DNA of 64,000 nucleotides from Opeltia flavorubescens (Eukaryota; Ascomycota; Lecanoromycetes; Teloschistales; Teloschistaceae). Location: assembly GCA_000442125.1 (NCBI GenBank), contig KE546970.1:186001-250000 (forward strand), given 5' to 3'. Below, one piece after another: positions 10,786 to 21,628 of the stretch (positions within the stretch are counted from its first letter, which is position 1; the number at the start of each line of letters is the position of its first letter). The translations under genes were made by a program, and so were the position numbers. The notes under the pieces are model-generated. The model was given only the letters and a program-made list of their open reading frames with translations. It was not told the DNA's origin and searched no databases.

Positions 10786-12316
10786 ATGGAAAATAGCCAA
10801 CCCTTCACACTTAGCTTGCCTCAGGAAGAGTCGGACTGGGAATGTGAGTATGATGAGACGGAGACAGAAGTACATTAGTCCTCCTACCCCTGTGATCCTA
10901 TGGCTAAGAACGACCTAGAGCTTTTATGTGACCGTCGATGTATCATCCTCCGCTCCCAATACAAGAGCACCGAGGAAGGGTTCACATTCCGAAGGAATTG
11001 ACGCTGGCTCTCCAGAAGAACAGCAGCAAGAGGACGAAAATGGGGAGCCATCAATGGTCGATCCAGCACTTCAAAATGATGAAGCAGAGCCCATTGGCGA
11101 GAAACAATCCCAATCCGCATCCTCAAACTCCATCGACCGCATACAGATCTTGGATCTCCATACCGAAAATCCACTCATCTCTTACAAAAACCGAATATAC
11201 TCTTGTTCTTGGGGTTCAACCATCGGCACCGACATATTCCTTACCTCTCCCACAGCTTTATCCGCCTTACCTCCAGCCACCCAGATCACGCCGATGATGA
11301 GCCTCCCCGAATTCTCAATCCTCGGAACATCGTGCATACAACTCAGAGCCCGTCCCGTGAACATAACACCAAAGGCAGACAACCCCAAAACTCGAATGCC
11401 CCATGAACCTCCACCAGCCAATACTCAACAGCCTGTTCCATCAACGACTCATGAAGTTGAGCCTCTCACCCAATCACCTACTCCTGCAACACCACGACCC
11501 GTATCAGAACAACCCATCCCTGAACAATCCGTAACCGAACATCCCCCATCTGAACAGCCCCTACCAGAACAGCCTACATCAGAACAGCCCCTACCAGAAC
11601 AGCCTACATCAGAACAATCCACAGCAGAACAGCCCGCTCCTGAACAATCCTCTTCAGAAATTTCCCACCCTCCCCAACCCCTCAAAATCCCCCTCAACTC
11701 CAGCGCCCCAAACTCCACCCGCAAACAAGCCTCCTTCCTCGAATCCCTCCAAGCCATAAAAACCGCAAAAGGCGAGACCGACCAAGTCACCGTGCATTCC
11801 ACAAAGGTCCACCAGAGCTACGGATGGCGCTCTCGGAGACGGTTGGAGGAGATGGCCGAGGGGATGGATGTGGAGGAACGGGATGGTGAGGATGGGCATA
11901 TTGGTACTGAGGATCCTGCGAATGCTGTGGGTGAGCAAGGCTTGACGGCGCAGCAAGCGATGCCTTCACCGGCTAAACGTCCACGAAGGTATGCTCGTAA
12001 GTATGGAGACATGCCGAAGAAAATAGGGAGGCCGAGAAAAGACAGATCGAGGGTTGTGGGCCCTAGGGGTGGGATTTTCAGAGACTATGTTGATGGAGAG
12101 GTGGGGGAAACAGGGGTAGCTGCTGATGTTAGTGCGGATAGGACACCGGTGAGGTGGCAGGAGATCGAGAGGGCGGGACCGGGCGTGGGAGATGGGGGTG
12201 GTGGGGTGGAAGTAGAAGGCATAGAGTCTACACGGGTAGGGGATATTGAGAAAGCTGTTGATGGCGATGAAGAAGGGGATGGAGAAGTGGATGTGGTGAT
12301 GGCCGAGGGAGAATGA
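10786..12316 (+). CDS. RNA polymerase III factor TFIIIC subunit with triple-barrel domain and AT-hook
   Basis: Two exons, 10786-10869 and 10919-12316, with a 49-nt intron, give 493 residues. The short first exon is needed: it encodes MENSQPFTLSLPQEESDWEC and an acidic YDETETE that runs through the splice into SFYVTVDVS, the usual opening of the TFIIIC triple-barrel domain (Sfc7/Tfc7/GTF3C6 family). The domain continues with LDLHTENPLISYKNRIYSCS and DIFLT. After it comes a long Pro/Glu/Gln/Ser-rich linker with a minisatellite, then a basic segment PAKRPRRYARKYGDMPKK followed by the AT-hook core GRPRKDRSR near residue 410, then a Gly/Asp/Glu-rich tail. TFIIIC binds the A and B boxes of tRNA genes. 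The AT-hook suggests extra DNA contact, an inference. Confidence 0.82.
11551..11610 (+). repeat. 30-bp tandem repeat inside the TFIIIC subunit gene
   Basis: Two adjacent 30-bp units (11551-11580 and 11581-11610) differ only at the first base. They encode SEQPLPEQPT twice within a longer, more degenerate run of EQP/EQS repeats from about 11505 to 11655. The unit is a multiple of three, so copy-number change would keep frame. Confidence 0.9.
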
Positions 12317-12336
12317 GGATGTAGATATTTTACAAT

Positions 12337-12342
12337 AATAAA
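12337..12342 (+). terminator. Candidate polyadenylation signal of the TFIIIC subunit gene
   Basis: The hexamer AATAAA starts 21 nt after the stop codon. Fungal polyadenylation signals are loose, so this is only a plausible site. Confidence 0.35.
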
Positions 12343-12562
12343 TGCATTCGTGTCAGTAAGATTTCGCGCATATCTTCGTAACAAAATCCCATCGAAGCAA
12401 GAATAGCCCATAGCAAAGATTGATTGGCTATTGTTGTGTGCTATGGAAGAGCTTCTCAATCGTCTTGCCTCCTTCACTGCGAGACCACCATCATCGTGGA
12501 TCACGATCATCATACCCTCAGCCGTAGCATCAAGACATAGCAGTGCTCGTAGCAACCACCAT

Positions 12563-13457
12563 CTACACCTTGAAACCCCTAGATCGTCTCCTCCCACGAG
12601 CACGTTCGAATTTCCGTCCCTTGCTCTCAACGTAAGGTTTCTAAACACAAGCAAAAAGTCTCGTCAGCCACATTCTCATTCCCGATTTCCCCCAATGCAG
12701 AAAAAAGAACCAACCCATGAAACTTTCAGCAAAACCAAAAGAAAAGAAATAACATACCTTCCCACTATGCGGCCCAAAACCAAAATGCTTAACCGCCTCC
12801 CTCGCATTCTTCGGTCCCCTCACAAGCAACGTATTACTCCCCGTCGGCGCCCTCAACGCCAGCTGATCGAGCGTCAAACACTCCCCACCCGCCTTCTCGA
12901 TCCTCGCGCGCGCGGTAGCCGTGAACCGCAATGCTGCAATACTGATTTTCGGGACGGTCAAGAGACGACTATCATCCGTGATGGTGCCGACTACGACGAT
13001 GGTTTTTTCATTTGACGAGGCGCCGGATTCGGTGGTGGATTTTGTGGAAGGGGAGGAGGCGTAGCGGGCTAGGCGGGAGAGGGAGAGGGGAGGGCGGTTT
13101 ATGCGGGAGGTGAAGAGGCGGCGGAGGACGACGCGGTTGAAGGCGGAGTCGGTGCGGCCTGTGTGGGAGGGAGAGGGGGAGAATGTTAGTTTTTGTTCTG
13201 TGGAAGGAGGGGGTTTGGAGGGATTGGAGAGCATAACGTACGAGCCAGGAAGCGATAGAGCTTCACGAGGAGCTTGAGATAGACATTGTCACTTTTTGGG
13301 GCTTTGCGGTGCCCGCTGCGGACGTGGTGACGGTCCAGATCGATACCTGTGTGATGCTGGATTAGCTGGATCCGGGTGATGCTTGGAACAGGAATTTTAG
13401 GGGATGAATGGGAGTAACATGGGGTTTGGGTACGATGGATGGAAGAAGCTTACCCAT
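12563..13457 (-). CDS. RPL18: 60S ribosomal protein L18 (eL18)
   Basis: Four exons on the minus strand: 13457-13454, 13346-13242, 13158-12758 and 12640-12563, giving 195 residues. The first exon is only ATGG; the splice completes the glycine of [19 protein letters not shown]. Later parts read [52 protein letters not shown] and the conserved end [19 protein letters not shown]. All three introns (107, 83 and 117 nt) have GT...AG ends. The protein is a component of the large ribosomal subunit. Compared with yeast eL18 (186 residues) it carries a Ser/Thr-rich insertion near residue 65-80, before [12 protein letters not shown]. The gene is convergent with the TFIIIC gene, 246 bp apart. Confidence 0.96.
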
Positions 13458-13889
13458 TGTTGCTACTGTTGCTAGACTTCGATGGTGAGCGAACTGGGCG
13501 TTGATGTCAATCTTGAATATAGTGTAATGGTTCTTGTGTGCCAAGACTCGCTTATCTTCCTGTTTTGGGGAACCCCTGCGCTCGCGCTTCACAATTTGAT
13601 TGCGCACTACGTATTGAGATTAATGGTTGGTAAAATGATCGATTTCACTGTATAAAGTCTGATGTATACCTTTCGCTGTATGATATGATCTGCCGGATTG
13701 ATCAGCAGCTTCATCCCGCTATGCCTCCATATAACGCCTGCGCTACTTTCTACCCAACCCCTGAGGTATCCCTTTTGAATCCTTGCGGCCATTAACAACA
13801 TTAGAATCTAAGTATCTAGTGCATCCCTTCCAGCTCCTGTACATGCATACCTGGTATAAGCGTATGTGATTATGTGCGTCATAGATCGG
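13458..13889. other. Intergenic region upstream of eL18
   Basis: A 432-bp gap between two minus-strand genes; it should contain the eL18 promoter and the 3' end of the mitochondrial carrier gene. No further gene is supported. Confidence 0.5.
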
Positions 13890-15091
13890 TCATGAATCGG
13901 GGTCTCTCATGGCCAGGAAGAAATCCCTCGTCAGCTCGTAGCTCAGCCAACTTGACGCCATACTCGGCGCGACTTTCAGGAGGTTAGGGGCAATTCCTTT
14001 GTACAGTCCGGCGACTCCTTCTTGAGAAACTATCACAGTAATTGCATCCCATATTGACTTGTATTGGTAGCCCATCCCGGACATTGTATTGATTTGAAAT
14101 CTTCGACGGAGAACATCGCTGATAATATCAGTCAGTCGAGCTCTGAAGAAACTAGAACGCACTAGATGGGGTACGACTAACAACGGGTATGTGCAAGTTT
14201 GGGCAACTGCGCCAGAGACTGCGCCAGCTGCGAGTTTTCGGACGTTTGAAGGATTCTTGTCACCTTCAGCTGTGAAGTACTTTCTTACAGACTCGTAAGT
14301 CATGAAGTTCAAGCCAACCTTGGATCCTTGTCAGCATTACAATTAAGATCACCAATCATGGATGCTCACGTATGGAGCGACTCCAGCAACGGTTGGTAAT
14401 ATTCCTCTATACAAGGCCATGAAGCCTCCTTCGGTCTTGTACATGGTGACCATCGTGCCCCACATTCCGGGTAGCTGCTTTCTTGATGCTTCACTGAGTG
14501 CTGCAAAGGAGGCAGATTGAATCGATAACCGTGTACGGACGATGTCGAGGGGGTAGGTGAAGGTGACGGAAGTTATGCCAGCAGCTCCTCCACAAACCAA
14601 GCGCCGCAGAGGTGACAGGTCTGCGCCGGGAGAAGGTTCAATGAACTTGATGAGCCACGACAGTAAGCAATGATGATACTCATCAACTATTCTAGCTACA
14701 GAATCTAGGTTAAGAGGATTCAACGTACCCGTTTGTAGAAGTTGTAGCTCCCGAATTGCACGGCGGAATAAGGCACGATTCTTATGCAGTTCGTACCGTT
14801 TCCTCTCATAAAGCCCTTCCAGCCTTCTTCCCTCCACATTTTGGCGAGACCCTTGCCGATCGACAGCTTATATTCTTCCCTTCCAACGCTTTGTATCTGG
14901 AAGAGGATTTTAAGTCGTTCCAAGGGGGAAACGACGGTTCTTGATACGGCACCGGCGACTCCTCCGGCAAGAAAAGCTGCAAAGACTGGCTGTGAGACGG
15001 TATGACGGAGCTGAATGAGCCTCGAGATTGGAGCTGGGACAGGGGAGGCGGAGTTCCCTCCAATAGGGGTAGCTTTGCGATCGAGGGTCAT
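13890..15091 (-). CDS. Mitochondrial carrier (SLC25) family protein, YPR011C-like
   Basis: Four exons on the minus strand: 15091-14729, 14645-14370, 14318-14182 and 14118-13890, giving 334 residues. The three tandem carrier repeats are visible, with signatures PLERLKILFQIQS, PLDIVRTRLSIQS and, formed only across the last splice, PFDVLRRRFQIN. Each lies in an amphipathic six-helix arrangement typical of inner-membrane solute carriers. The region FMRGNGTNCIRIVPYSAVQF is shared with the CoA/ADP/APS carrier subgroup (SLC25A16/A42/YPR011C). In yeast YPR011C transports adenosine phosphosulfate; the substrate here is inferred, not shown. The upstream in-frame methionine at 15148 is not an ATG-led better start; MTLDRKATPIGG at 15091 fits the family. 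Confidence 0.93.
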
Positions 15092-16220
15092 GATGATGAG
15101 ATGATGATGGGAGAAGATGAGGTCTGAGATTTGTGAAAATATTGCCAAGAAAGGCTTAGATAAATCTTTGCTATATTGATGACATGAACAGCAAATTGAG
15201 ACACGAAGCTGCAGACGGCGAAGGGATAAGCTGCAGCGTTGGCATGAAGGTAGAATTTATTGAGAGTCGCGAAAGGAGGCTTCCTTTGGTAGGAACTTCG
15301 ATGGTGTCCATGAAATGTGTTATGAAAGGGCGTGTTCAGCAATCATCTGTGACGTGAAAGCATGACCTACAACCCATTAATTCCACAAGATCACATTTAA
15401 GATTTGGCAGAAGCGCGGCTGCTTTTTCCCTTGGCGTTGAGGTGCCGGCGGTAACTTACTCGAAATGGCTAACTTGCGGTGGATAGAACAGTATATCAAT
15501 ATTGGTATATATACAGCAATTGAACAAAAAACACTACAGAGACGATTTATATTATTGAACTATTAAGTTAAGTGAGAAGTATAAATGAGAAGGTCTACAT
15601 CAGTCTATTACACTCTAATATCCTTTTTGAAACAGCTAGCGCCCTGGATAAGGAGTCTAGCGCGGTTGCATTCTATCGCATTTGTACTACAAACCAATAC
15701 ATCGATTCCGTTATTGATAGTACACTACTGACACAGGACTGACGATAACGATTATATACAAATATATCGATTCTAGCGCGATCAGTACCATGTTGACGCG
15801 ACACTTACATTGGCTATACAAGACTTTTACTTGGTACGGGCAAGCTCCGAAGAAGACACTAGCTCTGGCAGTCGTGTTGGAGTCATAGAGTATTGTATAC
15901 CATATTCAATTCTGCTTCGACGCTTCTTGGCTTGGTCAACCATACACCATTGTATCTACACAACATTGAACATTTTGTAGGGAGACTGTCAATGCGACTA
16001 GCAAGTGAATCCTACCTTAGTATCTCAAAAAGTTTAGCCAATCATACTTGGGCTTGGCAAAGGCTTACTAAGCGCTCCTGCAGCCTTCATCATTTGGTTT
16101 CAGAGCAGCTACATCTTCCCATTCTCGCTCATTGTTCTTCAACAAGCCTTTACGACATCTTCATTTCTATTATATCCAATCTAAGAACTAACAAGCTTGA
16201 AAATTAACAGATAGCGCAGC
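15092..16220. other. AT-rich divergent intergenic region
   Basis: A 1129-bp head-to-head spacer between the carrier gene and the SR-protein gene. The stretch from about 15490 to 15900 is AT-rich, with short tandem TA runs and recurring TAGCGC words, and looks unlike the flanking promoters. No open frame of note is present. It may be a decayed repeat, but I could not define ends or target-site duplications. Confidence 0.45.
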
Positions 16221-17229
16221 ATGTCTCGAGGAGGTGGAACGACGCTCTATGTCACAGGCTTCGGCCATGGCACCCGCGCTCGCGACCTTGCCTACGAATT
16301 CGAACGGTACGTCTACGAAACCGAACGGTGACCCGCATTCATCATCACCCTCGAATCTCCTTCCTTCCTTCCTCCCTCCCTCGCCAGCCGATCACTCTTG
16401 TTGCTCGCTGCAATAGCCCCCTCTCCCCGTATCCCCCACCCCAGTCCCGAGCCTTCGAGTCCTGGCTTTAGTTACGACTGAGTTGAGCGAACCCGTGGTC
16501 GTTGGGGTCTTTCCTTTCTCATATACATGCATCTTGTGCAATTAACTTGAGGCAAGTCTGACTTCCTTAAAGCTATGGTCGCCTTGTGCGCTGTGACATT
16601 CCAGCTCCAAGGAGTGCTTCAAGCCGACTGTGAGTGCACGAATCCTTTAGCGTCCCCTTAAAACTCTATCTAATTGCGAATAAGATTTGCGTTTGTTGAG
16701 TACGAGAGTCGCCGTGACGCTGACGATGCGTATCATGAAATGCACAATAAGCGGATTGGCAGAGACGACTTGCTAAAGATTGAGGTATTGCTCAAGTTAT
16801 ATTCGCCGTTATCATTAGGCTGATATCTGCATAGTGGGCTCGTACTCCTCCCTCTGCCTCTTGGCGCTTCGATTCTGGACGAGACGCCCGTGGCCCACCT
16901 CCAAGTCGTCGTGACCGTTCTCCTCGTCGAGGTCGCTCTGTAACCCCTCCACGCCGTCGAGACTATTCTCCACGCAAAGATGATCGTCGTGAGAGAGACT
17001 ACGATAGGCGTGACCGTGATCGCTCTCGAAGCCCAGATGATCGGGATCGCGAGATGAAAGACGTCCGTGATCGTCGTGATGAAGAAGACGATCGTGATGG
17101 TGCAAATGGCGATGACCGAAAAGGTAACCTATTGCAATGCTTCTGACTATGGATAGCGCTGAATTGTCTACTCCAGTCTCCATGGATTCACCCATTCCAG
17201 CCCACGATGAACTTGACACTGCTGAATAG
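16221..17229 (+). CDS. SR-family RNA-binding splicing factor (Srp1-like)
   Basis: Five exons, 16221-16306, 16573-16629, 16685-16784, 16835-17123 and 17177-17229, give 194 residues. An N-terminal RRM begins TTLYVTGFGHGTRARDLAYE and continues after the first splice as RYGRLVRCDIPAP and, across the next, RLFAFVEYESRRDADDAY, so both RNP motifs are formed only by splicing. The C-terminal half is Arg/Ser/Asp-rich (SRRDRSPRRGRSVTPPRRRD, DRDRSRSPDDRDRE), the hallmark of SR proteins acting in pre-mRNA splicing. The tail ends with an acidic SMDSPIPAHDELDTAE. The first intron (266 nt) is about five times longer than the others (50-55 nt); reading through it meets a stop after eight codons. Confidence 0.92.
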
Positions 17230-18418
17230 ACTCAATACGGATGTTCTTTCCAGGCGTGAAGCTGATTCACAACGAGGAATACTACACTGAAGGACCCTTT
17301 GATTTTCGTGGGCTCCAGGGTTTTCAAGAAAATGACACATAAACAGGTCAAAAAGCTTAGATAGGTTAAGATATGGGGTTTCTCTTCTGTTAACTTGCTA
17401 TTTCTTAGATATTCGGAATCAGAAAATCTTTCGGCTAGGGAGTGTCTCATAGGTCAATGGGACACATTTGCCAACATCCCACCTCCCATATCTGGGATCG
17501 AAGCGTCGAGCGATCGAACGTTCCTTCCATACGTGTACGAACGGCGAGACATAGCACAAGCAATTGCATACCATAGAATCTAGCCCTTTCGAAACTCCTC
17601 GCTACGATCGATAGCCATTACCCTCCTTATTTTGATGGCGCACGGCCCACGATCGAGGTCCTGATGGCTATAATGGGTGTATGCTGATTAGCTAGAGCTC
17701 GCCGACCCGATCACACATGCTTTACCGTAAACCCTCCCCCATGAATCGATATACTGGAACCTCGATCGCACGTATTAGCAAACCCGTCCATTTAGATCTT
17801 GCATCGGACAAGCAACGCCTCAGCTCTCAATGATCCGCCAAGTACGAAAATATCGTCAACATGCCCTTACAGGACAAACTAAGCGTAGGTAAGGAGTAGC
17901 TGTAGGTCAACGTAAGTCTGGTTTGGTTGAAGCGGCGTTTCTAACCATAATTCCGGAAATTATCTCAAGGTACTTCGTTCATGCTTTACGTCGGAAAATT
18001 TTCGAGGCATTAGTTAGGAAACACGATGGTAGCAGTAGAATATGCTTCATCAAATCTAGGGCTCTAAAGATATAGGAGGAAATTGTACTAGCGGGTCACA
18101 TACTCAAGCGGATATGGAAGAGGGCACTTTAATGATACTGTTTCCTTTCAAACGCAGTGCCTTAGCTACGCCTTAGCCATCGTACGCCTCGTCCATGATA
18201 TGTCCATGGCTTGACCAACTGGGATAAACCAAATAGCTCCACCCTTGAAGAGAGGACTTTAGAATCGCTGTGCCATGTTCTTTGCCCACCTCCAACCGAG
18301 ACCATAAAGCTGATGGTTGTACTGCTGCCCCCGCAATCTCAGCATCTTTCCTGCCAGCCTTCGACTCCAGTCACAATGAATCCACTTTTCTCTACCATCC
18401 CACCCACATCGTACGACA
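17230..18418. other. Convergent intergenic region, 1.2 kb
   Basis: The spacer between the SR-protein gene and ISU1, which converge here. It is long for a convergent gap. Only short unconvincing frames occur, none with recognisable motifs or splice continuity. Confidence 0.5.
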
Positions 18419-19106
18419 CTATGCCGTGGCAGCCGCAGACGCCGCACCACCTGCACTTGCACCTGCCATCACAGTTTCGACTTCCACCTTGGGGATCGCA
18501 GCAGAAGTACCTCCAAGGTCCGTCGCGGCAGCTTTCGGGTTCTTGGTGTAATAGTTTGAAATAGCGGATTTGATTGCATCTTCAGCGAGCATGGAACAAT
18601 GCACTATCATCGGATCCCACATTAGCCTAATAACCACAAACCCAAACCCAAACGAGGGAACTAGAAAACTCACACTTCACAGGCGGCAAACACAACTCCC
18701 TCGCAATCTCCGTATTCCTCACTTTCCCCGCATCCTCCAACGTCATCCCCCTCACCAACTCCGTCAGATAACTAGAACTCGCAATCGCACTCCCGCATCC
18801 AAAAGTCTTGAATTTCACATCTTCGATCCGGGAGGTTTTTGGGTCGACGCGTATTTGGAGCTTCATGACGTCCCCGCAGGCGGGGGCGCCGACGAGGCCT
18901 GTGCCGACGGCGCTGTCGGTTTTGGACATGGAGCCTACGTTTCGGGGGGAGGAGTAGTGGTCGAGGACTTTTTCGTGGTAGCTGCGACGGGTGATGCCGT
19001 TGGATGTTGAGAGAATGGGGAGGCGAGTCGTGGGACGGATGGTGTGGGTTGTGGTGGAGGTGAGGAGGGAGGTGGCGCGAGGGGCGGAGGAGAGGACGCG
19101 GCGCAT
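18419..19106 (-). CDS. ISU1: Mitochondrial iron-sulfur cluster assembly scaffold IscU/Isu1
   Basis: Two exons on the minus strand (19106-18674 and 18603-18419, intron 70 nt) give 205 residues. The first ~40 residues are Arg/Ser/Thr-rich without acids, a mitochondrial presequence. The scaffold domain opens YHEKVLDHYSSPRNVGSM and carries the three cluster-ligand cysteines in GAPACGD, FGCGSA and, after the splice, LHCSMLAEDAI. The LPPVK motif that binds the Hsp70 chaperone sits right at the exon junction. The protein holds nascent Fe-S clusters made by the Nfs1-Isd11 desulfurase. The end is unusual: after the fold comes an Ala/Gly/Val-rich tail of about 30 residues that many Isu proteins lack. 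Confidence 0.96.
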
Positions 19107-19632
19107 TGTTGTGATTGTTTTGAGAGTTTTGATTGATGTTATTGGAAGGTTCGTTGATGGTTTTCTTCAGTTTAGGATGATATTTGTGGTGATGGAAGAT
19201 TTAGATGCGGAGTTGGGATATCGAACAAAGCGTTGACGTATGCTGGCAGGTGGCGCTTGTGGAGATCATGTGATCTCGGCAATAATTTTCTTCGGTCTAT
19301 CCATCACCCCGTAATTATATCTCTTGAGTATCACCGATCAAATGACTCGAGGTCACGGCTGTGATCGAAAGATATCCAGGCGATGAAAGCGTCCTACTGT
19401 CTAAACCCAGAAGGTACTCCACTAAAGAGTTTTCCAGCCTTAAGAAGGAATGTGATTGAAGCCCATGCTCGCTGATCACGATCCAGCCTGCTCGATACCT
19501 CGTCTGTACAACAGTAGACGCCATTGCTATGCATTCATCATCTCCCGCATCGCTCATGAAGTACGTGTAGCAGGCTAAATATGACGCTTAATCAATGTTC
19601 CACCAGAAGCTCTAAAAATGACATAACAATAA
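19107..19632. other. Intergenic region upstream of ISU1
   Basis: A 526-bp gap between two minus-strand genes that should hold the ISU1 promoter and the CSN3 3' end. The one short minus-strand frame in it has no supporting motif. Confidence 0.5.
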
Positions 19633-21370
19633 TCACCCATCGCCCATAATATCTTCATCATCATGCTGACTGGGCAGCATTGAAATCTCGTGTCCTTCAT
19701 TCGCTGGATTCCCCTCGTCTTTCTTCGATTGCTTTAACCAATTTATGTACTCTTTACTGAGGCTTAGCTTTCGATCAGTTTCTCTGACGTGCTGGGCCAA
19801 TTGTGCGTTTCTGGCTGCCTGTTTCAAGAGTTCCTCGTAATTTTCCTGCTCGGAGCGGGCGTATGGGCCTGTACTTGGCGACAAGGCAAAGCGTAATACC
19901 CATGATTGAGGATCCTGAGTTCTCTGGTCAAGGGTAGCATTGAGCCGCCCATTGCTGATCATCGTTGCGATATACTGCGCAGTCTCTACTATGTCATTAG
20001 GATTTGACGATATGCGTTGAGCTACGAATGGCAGGGGTAGTGCTGCGTATGTTGAACCGAGCTTGACAACGGTGAACTGTCTATATGCATCGAGAATTTG
20101 GAATACGAGACCGAGGTTGTGATCCTGTATAAGAATTAGTCTCTCATGCTTATATTCCATGCTATTCACAACCAATAGGAAACCTACCTCAGACCACTTT
20201 TGATTGCCGGCATGAATTTCAGCGTTGAGCCTACGTGCGTCAAGCTCTTTGGATTGCCCATCTTTGAAGATCTCCCCTAAAGCCTCGTAAGGTTTCCCAA
20301 GCGTTCGGAGTTGTTTTGCAACTTGAGAAGTAACGGTTTTGGGTAATGAGCCGGGCTATCCATGACATTAGCTGCCAAATTTTTGCGCAAGCGGGCATTG
20401 TTCGCTATGGGAACTCACCACCTGGCCATGCGCTAACAGATTTGCCAAAATCCATTTCTTATAGGCTTCCACTTGTATCCGACTCGCATGGTTCCTCGTG
20501 GGTGCTGTCAAGATTGCTTCAAGGAAAGGTATTGCATGATCCCATTCTTCTATTGCCATGTATATCATCGCTCCATAGAGGAAGTAGAACAAGGGGTCTC
20601 GATAGGTGATTGCCGCTGAAAGATCACTCTGATCTGTGATGTAACCCGCACTAGTGTCATGTTGTGAGCAGGGATGGCCGGGTGGTTGTAATTTTGATGA
20701 GGCTGGAAACTCATAGATGTCTCGATCGAGCACAGGTTTGGCGGCGCGAAAACAGCAGGCTTGTAGGCATAGGTGGACAAACAAAAGATGGGTAGACGTA
20801 AAGCAGGACCCTGATGGATCAAGGCGCAGAATAGCTGATCGGATGGGTCGAACTGCCGCAGCTGGCTACTTCATGGTAAGTTCCATTACCGCAATCATGC
20901 TCTGGACAAAGATGTACCTGACCACTGGCTAGAGCCACGTCTCTGACGTAAACCACAAGCCTCCTGAACTCAGTGCCGACATATCTGACTTGCACTGGAT
21001 CAAAGCGCTCGCAAAATTCCAATGCCTTAAACCATAAAGGGCCGCCAACTATTGAAGCTTTTTGCGTCGTAGCAGCGATGTGTGCGAGAAGGACGTAGAG
21101 GGAGGGAAGGGTATTGATGGACGGATCTAGTATCTAGAGCTTGTCAGGCGGGGAATAGACTTTAAGAATTGCACAGCATCTTACGTCAAGCAGATCGCCA
21201 CCATTTGGTACTCCACCAGTTAGTACGTTGGCGGGAGTATCGTTCAATGCTTTACGCAAGCCTTTGATCTCCCTATCATAGACTGCATCGGAAAGTGGAA
21301 TTGGGGGTGGTGGATGAATCGGGAATGACAAGAGCCGTGGTAGTAAAGACTCGATATTTCTGGGGGCCAT
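19633..21370 (-). CDS. csn3: COP9 signalosome complex subunit 3
   Basis: Five exons on the minus strand: 21370-21185, 21133-20918, 20865-20422, 20355-20188 and 20124-19633, with 51-66-nt introns, giving 501 residues. The start is MAPRNIESLLPRLLSFP at ATG 21370. Helical-repeat segments include ILDPSINTLPSLYVLLAHIA, EFCERFDPVQVRYVGTEFRR and YFLYGAMIYMAIEEWDHAIP. A PCI/winged-helix region lies near residues 350-440, then a coiled C-terminus ending in acidic DDEDIMGDG. The subunit belongs to the nuclear complex that removes Nedd8 from cullin ligases and in filamentous fungi controls development and secondary metabolism. Assignment is by overall similarity to CSN3; the proteasome subunit Rpn3 is the nearest alternative. 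Confidence 0.85.
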
Positions 21371-21628
21371 AGCTTTCAAATTCAACGGAGCCTTAGCTTA
21401 GTCTGATTGAAATGCATGATCATAAGAAGATCGCAGCCAATCTTCACACAAACGGTCATGGAAAGAGCTAAACATTATTCGGAATTGTTTCCGTGCACGA
21501 TCCTCGGCAATTACACAGGAAGCCAGCCTTAACCGGTAGATCATCCGTGCACCTTTGACAACTCCGCTCTTTGCAACTTTGTTTTGACTCTGCCATCATC
21601 CACTTTTAAGCCAAATCAAAAACTTGTC
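21371..21628. promoter_or_regulatory. Shared head-to-head promoter of CSN3 and PRO2
   Basis: Only 258 bp separate the two start codons, so both promoters must lie in this segment. I see no clear motif beyond general composition. Confidence 0.6.

Noticed and set aside
15877-15965. Possible solo LTR starting TGTTGG and ending ACAACA
   Set aside because: No target-site duplication flanks it, no second copy is in the window, and the ends are too short to be diagnostic.
16815-17219. His/Asp-rich minus-strand frame
   Set aside because: It is the antisense shadow of the Arg/Asp-rich SR-protein exon 4.
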